Positions 7,411-14,167 of a DNA stretch of 16,813 nt are shown here, one piece after another. Position numbers and translations under genes: made by a program. The number at the start of each line of letters is the position of its first letter. Position 1 is the first letter of the stretch. The notes below the pieces were generated by a model that had not been told where the DNA came from, did no database searches, and was given only the letters and a program-made list of their open reading frames with translations. The DNA comes from Planctomycetota bacterium (GTDB taxonomy: Bacteria > Planctomycetota > Brocadiia > JAJRTI01), in contig JAJRTI010000272.1 of the NCBI GenBank assembly GCA_024278415.1, forward strand, positions 1 through 16,813, in the 5' to 3' direction.

Positions 7411-9422
7411 CGTGTGGCCCTCAGCGTTTCCAAGCCTTCGAGCGCGGGTTGGCAGAGGGGGTCGATCTCCCGCGCGCGCAGGAACATCGCTTCCGCCCCG
7501 AGCCGGTCGCCCTCCTCCAGGCGCATGTATCCCAAAAGTGCGATCGCGTTCGCTTGGCGCGGGTCAATGCGAAGGATGTCGGTGTAGAGGGCGCGCCGCG
7601 CGTGCCAGTAGATGCGCTTATCGTCGTCCCCTTTGGCCGCGAGCAGCAGGCGGTAGTACGTGTTCGCCATGTTGTAGAGCGTGGGGATGTAATCGGGCTC
7701 CGCTCCGCGGGCGCACTTGTAGTAGCGCAGCGCGGAGTAGAGCCTGCCCCGGCGGAGTTCCATATCGCCCAGGCACAGGAAAGGCAAAGCGCGATCGCGC
7801 TCCATGGCCGCGGCGTCGAGGTAGGCCTGCGCGGCCTTGTCGAACTGCTTGAGTTCCACAAACACGTCGCCCTCAGCGATCTTGGCTCTGGCGAACCGCG
7901 GGCGCATGCGAAGTGCGACGCGGAGGTTGCGCAACGCCGCGTCGTAGCGTTTCGTCCGGTAGTAAATGAGCGCGAGGTTGAAGTAAGCCTCTGGGGAGCG
8001 CTCCATGCGGATGGCCATGTGCAGGTGTTGCTCGGCCAATTCATAATCGCGCTCGGTGAGCGCCATGAGTGCAAGGTTGAGGTGGGTGTCCGGCGTAGGC
8101 TCTACGCGCAGCGCGGTCTCCAGCTCGTGGCGCGCGAGGTGGGCGCGGCCCGCGGCTTGGTAGGAGAGCGCGAGGTTGAAGCGCGGCCGTTCGTTGGCGG
8201 GCGACGCGGCGACGGCGTAGCTCCACAACGACCGGGGCGACTGCCAGAGCAGGCCGCGGTGGAGGGTGAGAGCCGACAGCGCGGCGATCAAGATGGGAAC
8301 CAACCAGTTCCGGCCGCGTCGGCGATAGGCCAAAGCCCCGGCCGCGAGCAGGCACGCGCCCACACTGGGGAAGTAGAGGCGCTGCTCGGCAAACGGCCGG
8401 CCAAGGATGGGGATGATGTTCGAGGCCGGCGCCACGGCCGCGAAGAACCAGAATGCGCTTGCCGCCGACGTGCGGAACCCCGCGCGCACGGCAAGCCCCA
8501 CGGCCAGAAGCCACGCGAGCCAAGGCCAGGCCGAGCCCAATACGTCGCGCAGATTGAGCACGTCCGACGCGTAGTCGATCGCGTAGTGGACCGGCAGCAG
8601 CGCCTTAGTCGAGTAAAGCGCCAGCGTGCTCGCGGTCATCTCCTGCGCCGGGCCGGAGAGGCGATAGTCGAGCGGGATGCCAACGGTCTCCTGGTAGTGG
8701 AGGACGCTGAAGCGCAGCGCGACGTACACGATGGCCGTGGCGAGCGCCAGCCCGGCCAGGAGCACGTCGCCTGTGCGGCGTTGCGGCCGGCCCCACCAGG
8801 CCACGTACGCGACGATGGCGCCGGCCCCGATGGCTTGCTCGTGGGCCAGGAGCGCGGCCACGTAGCAGAGGATCACCGCGAGCGCGCGGGCCACGCTTTG
8901 GTCCGCGTTGCGGGGCCGGGCCAAGGCGAGGCGGATGCTGCCCAAGGCGAACGCAATCGCGACGAGTTGGCTGCGGTTCTTGATCCAGTTGACGGATTCG
9001 ATGTGGCCGGGGTGCACCGCGAAGAGGAGCGCCGCGAAGAGGGCCGCCTTGGGCGAGCCGAGCAGACGCATCGCGAGGCTGCCCACGAGGAGGCAACACA
9101 CGATGTGGATCAGCAGGTTCGTGAAGTGGCAACCTTGGGCGCGGCCGCCCCAAAGCACGCGGTCGAGCCAGAACGTGAGCGCCGCCACCGGGTGGTAGTT
9201 CTCGCCCGACTGGCCCCGATACTCGCCCCACGCGCGCGGCGAGAAAAGTTGAACCGCCGATGTGAAGGAGGCCGTTCCCGGCTGGTTGACAAGCTCGTCG
9301 GAGTTCCAGACAAACTCGTTGGTCAAGCAACTCCAAGACGCGGCGGCCGCGATGAGCGCGATCAGCGCCCCGCGCTTGGCGGCCGAGCGGCCGCGTCCGG
9401 GATGGGGTTGCTTGGTGGGCAT
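7407..9422 (-). CDS. GT-C-like (TMTC-like) membrane protein with C-terminal TPRs, paralog 3
   Basis: This is a 671-residue integral membrane protein. Residues 1-17 are basic, then hydrophobic helices run to about 400 and some seven TPRs occupy 412-656. The first loop carries F-V-W-N-S-D-E (37-43), keeping the acidic pair Asp42-Glu43. Also present are E-N-Y-H-P (74-78, with His in place of the Arg of the other three), H-P-x-x-x-E-S-V-N-W-I-K-N-R (137-150), V-H-Y-A-I-D-Y (278-284) and G-R-P-F-A-E-Q-R-L-Y-F-P (341-352). The TPRs are near-canonical, for instance the repeat starting S-P-E-A-Y-F-N-L-A-L-I-Y (476-487). It begins 12 bases after the preceding stop with no strong ribosome site, and its TGA overlaps the next ATG. 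Probably a glycosyltransferase with a TPR partner-binding tail. Acceptor and donor are unknown. Confidence 0.85.
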   Translation of the reverse strand: MPTKQPHPGRGRSAAKRGALIALIAAAASWSCLTNEFVWNSDELVNQPGTASFTSAVQLFSPRAWGEYRGQSGENYHPVAALTFWLDRVLWGGRAQGCHFTNLLIHIVCCLLVGSLAMRLLGSPKAALFAALLFAVHPGHIESVNWIKNRSQLVAIAFALGSIRLALARPRNADQSVARALAVILCYVAALLAHEQAIGAGAIVAYVAWWGRPQRRTGDVLLAGLALATAIVYVALRFSVLHYQETVGIPLDYRLSGPAQEMTASTLALYSTKALLPVHYAIDYASDVLNLRDVLGSAWPWLAWLLAVGLAVRAGFRTSAASAFWFFAAVAPASNIIPILGRPFAEQRLYFPSVGACLLAAGALAYRRRGRNWLVPILIAALSALTLHRGLLWQSPRSLWSYAVAASPANERPRFNLALSYQAAGRAHLARHELETALRVEPTPDTHLNLALMALTERDYELAEQHLHMAIRMERSPEAYFNLALIYYRTKRYDAALRNLRVALRMRPRFARAKIAEGDVFVELKQFDKAAQAYLDAAAMERDRALPFLCLGDMELRRGRLYSALRYYKCARGAEPDYIPTLYNMANTYYRLLLAAKGDDDKRIYWHARRALYTDILRIDPRQANAIALLGYMRLEEGDRLGAEAMFLRAREIDPLCQPALEGLETLRATR

Positions 9423-9434
9423 GGACTCGCGACG

Positions 9435-11726
9435 TCAGTCGTTCTTGAGTGAGGGCGATGACAGCCGACCGGCGATGTCGTCCAACGCGGTCGCGGCGGC
9501 GTGGCAGTCGGGATTGGCCTTGAGCGCGAGCGCGTAGAAGCGCACGGCCTCGCGCAGGCGGCCGCGGCGCTTGGCCATGTCGCCGGCCGCCTGTGCGATG
9601 GGCCATGCGCCGGGCGCAAGCTGGCAGGCCCGCGAGTAAGCCGCGAGCGCGGGGCCAAGCTTGTTGAGGCGGTCGAGGGTTTCTGCAAACAAGGCCCAGT
9701 AGGACGCCTGAGTGGGGTCGATGCGAAGGGCCATGCTGAGGTGGCCGGCCGCGCGCGGCCAGTCCTGGCGGCGCCGGTAGAGTTGGGCCAAGTTCACGTG
9801 CGCCGCGACAAGGCCGGGATCGATGGCCAACGCGGCGCGCAAGGCCTGCTCCGCTTCGCCGTCGTTGCCCAGTTGCAGCAGAGCGATGCCCATGTTCAGA
9901 CGCGTGCCTGCGTCACGCGGATCCAGCTTGGCGGCCTTGGCATAGCACCGGGCGGCATCTTGGAAACGCCGCGTGTCGAGATAGATGTTGCCGAGTTGCG
10001 CCCACGCGGCCTGTAGAGTGGGGTCCTGGCTGACCGCGGTTTCGAGCGAGGCTCGAGCGCCCGCGGGGTCTCTCATGCCCGACTGGCACAGCGCCAGAGC
10101 GTAGTACGCGTCGGGGTTGTAGGGGTGCATTTCGATGGCCCGCTCATACCAGCGCTTGGCGTCGTCGTAGCGGCCCATGGTGGCATAGATGCCGGCGATG
10201 GCCTTGCAGGTGATGGGCTCCTTGCGGAGGTTGAAGGCCCGCTTCAGCATCGCAATCGCGGCTTCGTGTTCGCCAAGCTGCGCGAGGGTGAGGCCGAGGA
10301 GGCGAGTGGCCTTGGGGTGCTCGTCGAGGAGGACGGAGCGCTCCAGGTGCCGCTTCGCGGTGGCGTAGCGGTTGAACTCGTGGTACGCCGCGCCGAGGTT
10401 GCTGTGCACGCGGGCCATGCCGGGCGCGCCGTATGCGGCATCGTGGAAGAGCGGATACATGCCCGACCACACGAAGTTGCGCTGGACCGCGAGCGCGGCC
10501 ATCGCGAGACAGGCGGCGACCACGAGAGCCGCGCGCGCGCGCCTGTGCTTGCGCCGCGCGGCGATCCACAGGGCGGCCAAGCCGCAGAGGGCAAGCGCCG
10601 GCAAGTACAGGCGTTGGTCGGCCAGCGGCCGGACCTCGATGTAGAGCACGTTCACGTACGGCAGGAGAGCCGCCAGAAAGAAGCAAAGGAAGAATAGGGC
10701 CGCGCGGGGGCCGCGGCGCTTCGAGAGCAGGAAGGCAAAGGGCAGCGCAGCGAGCACGAGAGCGGCCGCGGAGACAAAGGCGTTGACGCCGGGCAAGGCC
10801 GTGGGCCGGAAGAAATCGCGGTCCACGCACAAGTTGAACGGGAAGAGCAACAGCCGCTCGTAGAAGAATGCCGTCCAGCCCGGGATTTGGACGCGGTCGA
10901 GCATGGAGATGTGCAACGGCGTGTCCTGCTTCGGCACGCTGCCGGAGAGCACGAACACCTTGAACGCCGCGTAACCCAGCACGACCAGCCAGAACGGCGC
11001 GGTCGCGGCAAGCGCGCCGGTCCAGCGCTCGCGAGGGCAGAAGCACAGCACGTAGAGCACCAGCAAGATCGGGAGCACGATGGCCATGCCCTTGCACAGG
11101 AGCGCGAGCACCAGGAACGCGACGCCGCAGACGAGCGGCCAAGCACGCGCACGCGGGGCCGTGGTTTGTAGTGAGGACCGTAAGGGCCTCCTCTGGCCGA
11201 GCGGCCAAGCGCGCGTGCTCCGGGCCGCGGCGCTGCGCATGAACGCGAGCATGGCGAGCAGCATGAGGCCGGCGCACATGAGTTCGGCGCGGTTCTTGAG
11301 CCAGCCAACGGCCTCGGAGCGGGTGGGGTGGACCGCGAAGAGAAGCGCGGCCAGCAGGGCCGGGCCGGCGCTGCCCGTGATGCGCTTGAGGAACGCGTAG
11401 ACCGCAAGGACGGAGAGCGCGTGGAGGAGGATGTTGGTGAAGTGGTAGCCCCGCGGGTCGCCATGCCAGAGCGCATATTCGAGAGCAAAGGAGCTTTGCA
11501 CAATGGGCCGATACGCGCCGCCGTGCGCGATGTCTTGCTTGATCCAATACTCATTCGTAAAGAGATACGGGATGCGGCTGGGCCCGAACATGAAGGGGTT
11601 TTGGAAGACCGTCTCATCGTCCTCCCAGACCTTGCCCGAGGTGATGATGTTCGCGAACGCGAGCAGCACGACCAGCACGAGGAGGCAGGCCGGCAGTGCG
11701 CGGCGAGTATGGCGCGGCCGCGTCAT
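9435..11726 (-). CDS. GT-C-like (TMTC-like) membrane protein with long TPR tail, paralog 2
   Basis: This 763-residue protein is the longest of the four. The ATG at 11726 is chosen because it overlaps the upstream TGA and the protein then starts with a basic stretch followed by a hydrophobic helix (11-29), as in the siblings; a frame open to 11831 is ignored. The first loop has K-V-W-E-D-D-E (32-38), the most acidic version of the motif. Other signatures are A-Y-R-P (71-74), H-P-T-R-S-E-A-V-G-W-L-K-N-R (133-146), F-N-L-C-V-D-R (297-303) and R-P-L-A-D-Q-R-L-Y-L-P (366-376). About nine TPRs fill 436-740. Residues 172-198 contain R-A-W-P-L twice, 22 residues apart, marking an in-frame insertion of a hairpin repeat in a basic, probably cytoplasmic loop. 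The reading frame is intact. Substrates are unknown. Confidence 0.85.
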   Translation of the reverse strand: MTRPRHTRRALPACLLVLVVLLAFANIITSGKVWEDDETVFQNPFMFGPSRIPYLFTNEYWIKQDIAHGGAYRPIVQSSFALEYALWHGDPRGYHFTNILLHALSVLAVYAFLKRITGSAGPALLAALLFAVHPTRSEAVGWLKNRAELMCAGLMLLAMLAFMRSAAARSTRAWPLGQRRPLRSSLQTTAPRARAWPLVCGVAFLVLALLCKGMAIVLPILLVLYVLCFCPRERWTGALAATAPFWLVVLGYAAFKVFVLSGSVPKQDTPLHISMLDRVQIPGWTAFFYERLLLFPFNLCVDRDFFRPTALPGVNAFVSAAALVLAALPFAFLLSKRRGPRAALFFLCFFLAALLPYVNVLYIEVRPLADQRLYLPALALCGLAALWIAARRKHRRARAALVVAACLAMAALAVQRNFVWSGMYPLFHDAAYGAPGMARVHSNLGAAYHEFNRYATAKRHLERSVLLDEHPKATRLLGLTLAQLGEHEAAIAMLKRAFNLRKEPITCKAIAGIYATMGRYDDAKRWYERAIEMHPYNPDAYYALALCQSGMRDPAGARASLETAVSQDPTLQAAWAQLGNIYLDTRRFQDAARCYAKAAKLDPRDAGTRLNMGIALLQLGNDGEAEQALRAALAIDPGLVAAHVNLAQLYRRRQDWPRAAGHLSMALRIDPTQASYWALFAETLDRLNKLGPALAAYSRACQLAPGAWPIAQAAGDMAKRRGRLREAVRFYALALKANPDCHAAATALDDIAGRLSSPSLKND
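11132..11215. mobile_element. GTAA-loop hairpin repeat inserted in frame in paralog 2, flanked by an 18-bp duplication
   Basis: CGAGCGGCCAAGCACGCG at 11132-11149 recurs as CGAGCGGCCAAGCGCGCG at 11198-11215: 13 identical bases, one mismatch, then four more matches, exactly 66 bases apart. Between them is GTAGTGAGGACCGTAAGGG (11168-11186), within a hairpin GAGGxCC (11173-11179), loop GTAA, GGxCCTC (11184-11190). The same GTAGTG...CCGTAAGGGC core occurs twice at 15451-15538. The arrangement looks like insertion of a short non-autonomous element with target duplication, adding 22 codons without a frameshift. The mechanism is inferred. Confidence 0.55.
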
Positions 11727-13390
11727 TGTCGCGCCTCTCTGGCCACGCGCCGGCGCTCGGCCTCTCGATCGTCGGCTTCGGCCAGCGCGGGCTGGCCGAG
11801 CTTCTGGTAGATCTGCGACCCAAGCGCCCACACCACCGCGGGCGCCTGCGGCAAGGCCTTCGCGCGCTGGATGTAGCCAAGCGCGTCCGCATACTGTTGG
11901 AGCTGGAACAGCGCAACGGCCGCGTGGAACGCATAGAGCGGCTCCGCGGGCGCGACCGCGGCCGCGGCCGCGAAGCTGGCCACCGCGCGGGGCAGGTCGC
12001 CGCGCAGGACGAGCACGCGGCCCAACTCGTCATGCGCGTCGGCCATCTGGGGGGCTTGGCGGGCGAGCGAGGCCAGCACCGCTTCGGCCTGAGACAAGCG
12101 GGAGAGCGCCTTGAGGGTGATGCCGAGGTTGAGTTTGCACCGGCCTTTGCGCGGGGACGCGCGGACCGCGCCGCGCCAGAATACGTAATCGTTGCGGAAG
12201 TCGAATGTGCGGTAACAGGCCATGCACGACCACACGACAAGCAGGGCCGCGATGAGCCATGCGCGGGATCGGTCGCGCATGGCGAACGCGGTGGCGCACA
12301 CCGCGCCCAGCAGGAAGGCGGCGGCCGCGGCCGGGATATACAGGCGCTGGTCGGCCATGGGCCGGCCCGGGATGAACACGATGTTGCTCACGGGCAAGAG
12401 CGCGGCCAGAAGCGCCAGCAAGGCAAAGGTCTTGAGGCGGGGCTGCCGGCTCGGCCAGGCGAGGGCCACGCCCCAAGCGGCCAAGCCCGCAAGCGCACTG
12501 GGCATGCCGGGAGAGCGCCAGCCCTGGGGGATCACGAAGTACCGGTCGGGCGATAGGTGGATCGGGGCCGCGAGCGTGGCGAAGTACCCGCCGACCGTGC
12601 GCACGGCCGCAAGCGCCCAACAGAGGAACGGAATGCCCGCGGGTGTGTCGTTGACCAGCAGGGCGCCGGACTTGAGCACGCTCATGCGGAGTAGGGCAAA
12701 GATGCCGGCCAAAGCGAAGAGGGGGAGCGTGGCGGCGACGCGTCGGGCTCTGTTCCGGCCGTCGGGGCGCAACGCAAGGTGGAGCGCAATGACGATCGGC
12801 AGAGCGACCGCGATCTCTTGCGCGAGGAGTGCGAACACGTACAGCACGACCGCGCCTGCTAGGGTCGCGGGCCGAGGCCGGCGAAGGTGGCGGAGGAACA
12901 GGCCATACGTGAGGAAGGACAGGCTCGCACAAATCAGCACGCCGCGGTTCTCGATCCACACAGACGCCTCGACCAGCGCCGGGTGCAGGGCCAAGGCCAA
13001 GGCCGCGACCCACGCGCCGGCCCTGGCCGCGGGCACGCGGAAGTCGACAAGCACACGGCCGGCGAGCCAGTAGAGCAAACACACGGCGGCCACGTGGTAC
13101 GCCAAGTTCGAGAGATGAAACCCCGCGGGGTTGCCGGCGCACAGGGCGTTGTCGATGGCATAGGAGACGTTGGCCAGCGGCCGGTAACTCTCCTTGATCC
13201 GGCCCAGGGTTGCGGCATGCCAGCGCTTGGGTATAAAGCTGCCGAGGGCCGCGGCGATGCTGCGAGTGGACGGGTGCTGGCGCACCATGGCCCGAGCGGC
13301 CCAGACGAAGTCGTTGCGGAGGGAGGCCCCAAGCGTGATCAGGCACACGATGCACAGCAAGAGGATCGAATGGCGCGAGAGGAATGGCAC
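11723..13390 (-). CDS. GT-C-like (TMTC-like) membrane protein with short TPR tail, paralog 1; acidic motif lost
   Basis: This 555-residue protein is the first of the four paralogs. It starts at GTG (13390): an in-frame TGA lies immediately upstream and the following residues match the N-terminus of its siblings. Residues 1-400 are mostly transmembrane, and about four TPR-like repeats lie at 412-545. Conserved family motifs are E-S-Y-R-P (67-71), G-F-H-L-S-N (90-95), H-P-A-L-V-E-A-S-V-W-I-E-N-R (136-149), H-L-S-P-D-R (278-283) and G-R-P-M-A-D-Q-R-L-Y-I-P (342-353). However, the first loop reads F-V-W-A-A-R-A (28-34), so every acidic residue found there in the other three is gone. It is therefore probably not an independent GT-C transferase and may be a structural or regulatory partner. 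Its TGA overlaps the next ATG. It lies 119 bases after the hexuloisomerase gene. Confidence 0.85.
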   Translation of the reverse strand: MPFLSRHSILLLCIVCLITLGASLRNDFVWAARAMVRQHPSTRSIAAALGSFIPKRWHAATLGRIKESYRPLANVSYAIDNALCAGNPAGFHLSNLAYHVAAVCLLYWLAGRVLVDFRVPAARAGAWVAALALALHPALVEASVWIENRGVLICASLSFLTYGLFLRHLRRPRPATLAGAVVLYVFALLAQEIAVALPIVIALHLALRPDGRNRARRVAATLPLFALAGIFALLRMSVLKSGALLVNDTPAGIPFLCWALAAVRTVGGYFATLAAPIHLSPDRYFVIPQGWRSPGMPSALAGLAAWGVALAWPSRQPRLKTFALLALLAALLPVSNIVFIPGRPMADQRLYIPAAAAAFLLGAVCATAFAMRDRSRAWLIAALLVVWSCMACYRTFDFRNDYVFWRGAVRASPRKGRCKLNLGITLKALSRLSQAEAVLASLARQAPQMADAHDELGRVLVLRGDLPRAVASFAAAAAVAPAEPLYAFHAAVALFQLQQYADALGYIQRAKALPQAPAVVWALGSQIYQKLGQPALAEADDREAERRRVAREARQ

Positions 13391-13509
13391 TCAGTTGGGG
13401 TCCATCTGGCAGGGGCGGCTAGGGGAGGGCGCGCAGTCATGGACGCATGGCACACATGCCCCAGCTCCCCACCTCCTCGCCGAGCCGCCGGCGGGCTGGC
13501 CTCGATGCG

Positions 13510-14040
13510 CTATTCGAGGTTCGCGTGGCGCTTCATCATAGACTCGTTGGTCTCGCCAAGGCGTTCGGCGAGCGAGGCGATGACCGCTTCGAGATAGAGG
13601 AATGCGGACTGCTCGAAGAGGCTGCCGCCGACCTGTTGTGTTTCGATCTCGCGAGGCGCGAGCACAACGGTGAAGCTGCCGAGGTGGGCCGAGGTGGCGT
13701 CCTTGTTGCCCGTGAGGACCACCGCGCCGGCGCCGGCCTCCTTGGCCTCGCGCAGGTAGGCGATGGTGACGGGCCGTTCGCCGGAGCGCGATACCGCGAC
13801 CAGCAGGTCGTCGATGCCGATGGCCGGGGTGGTTGTCTCGCCGACGAAGCGTGCGTCGATGCCCAAGTGCATGAGGCGCTGCGCGAAGGCGCGGGCCACA
13901 AAGCCCGACCGGCCCTGCCCGGTCAAGAACACGCGGTGGGCTGCGCAAATGGCCTGGCAAAGCCCGTTGAACTGGCCTTCTTCGAGGTGTCGAAGGACTT
14001 CGGTGATTTCGGTGAAGATACGGTCGATGCGCTGTCTCAT
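13510..14040 (-). CDS. hxlB: 6-phospho-3-hexuloisomerase (SIS domain)
   Basis: This 176-residue cytosolic enzyme is predicted to interconvert D-arabino-hex-3-ulose 6-phosphate and fructose 6-phosphate, the second step of the ribulose monophosphate pathway, used for formaldehyde fixation or, in reverse, pentose supply. Its length is normal for the family. The SIS fold shows the sugar-phosphate loop G-Q-G-R-S-G-F-V-A-R (41-50) with R-L-M-H-L-G (55-60), the second loop S-R-S-G-E (84-88), G-S-L-F-E-Q (139-144) and the hallmark C-terminus R-H-A-N-L-E (171-176). The ATG at 14040 has GAGAGG suitably upstream. It is the first gene of the minus-strand run and may share a transcript with the GT-C/TPR genes. 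No hexulose-6-phosphate synthase gene, the usual partner, is in the window. Other SIS isomerases are possible but the tail favours this call. Confidence 0.85.
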   Translation of the reverse strand: MRQRIDRIFTEITEVLRHLEEGQFNGLCQAICAAHRVFLTGQGRSGFVARAFAQRLMHLGIDARFVGETTTPAIGIDDLLVAVSRSGERPVTIAYLREAKEAGAGAVVLTGNKDATSAHLGSFTVVLAPREIETQQVGGSLFEQSAFLYLEAVIASLAERLGETNESMMKRHANLE

Positions 14041-14079
14041 GACATGCCTCTCAAAGCTGAACGTGCGCGAGCGTGAGGC

Positions 14080-14107
14080 TTGACAAATGCCGGGACGCTT
14101 CTAAAAT
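14080..14107 (+). promoter_or_regulatory. Sigma70-type promoter for the Ser/Thr kinase gene
   Basis: TTGACA (14080-14085) matches the -35 consensus perfectly. After 16 bases comes TAAAAT (14102-14107), 5 of 6 to the -10 consensus. Transcription would start near 14114, giving a leader of about 54 bases and making the upstream in-frame GTG at 14114 an unlikely start. On the opposite strand TTGCCG and TATTTT, 18 bases apart, are a weaker candidate for the hexuloisomerase operon and overlap this promoter. Confidence 0.65.
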
Positions 14108-14114
14108 ACGGACG

Positions 14115-14131
14115 TGCCGCCGCTGGCGGCA
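14115..14131. promoter_or_regulatory. Inverted repeat at the predicted transcription start
   Basis: TGCCGCC (14115-14121) and GGCGGCA (14125-14131) form a perfect 7-bp dyad with a GCT loop, right at the predicted +1 of the kinase transcript and between the divergent genes. It could act as an operator or as a 5' RNA hairpin. Confidence 0.4.
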
Positions 14132-14147
14132 AGGGCTGGTAGGCTCA

Positions 14148-14160
14148 CTCGTATTACGAG
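14148..14160. promoter_or_regulatory. Palindrome upstream of the kinase start, possible operator
   Basis: CTCGTATTACGAG is a perfect 6-bp dyad around a single central base, placed eight bases before the kinase ATG. Its form fits a dimeric regulator's site, but it could also be a chance dyad. There is no strong Shine-Dalgarno sequence between it and the start. Confidence 0.35.
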
Positions 14161-14167
14161 ACGGTTA

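Noticed and set aside
7353..9452. Long plus-strand open frame (about 699 codons) opposite paralog 3
   Set aside because: Composition is Arg/Gly/Glu-biased without any family motif, while the minus strand encodes clear membrane helices and TPRs.
13391..13960. Minus-strand open frame overlapping hxlB and ending just before the paralog 1 GTG
   Set aside because: It is a shifted-frame shadow of the hexuloisomerase gene, Arg-rich and without similarity. Its TGA next to the GTG is probably a coincidence.
14114..14167. GTG at 14114 as the kinase start, adding 18 residues
   Set aside because: It coincides with the predicted transcription start, leaving no ribosome site, and the added residues are translated from the two dyads.
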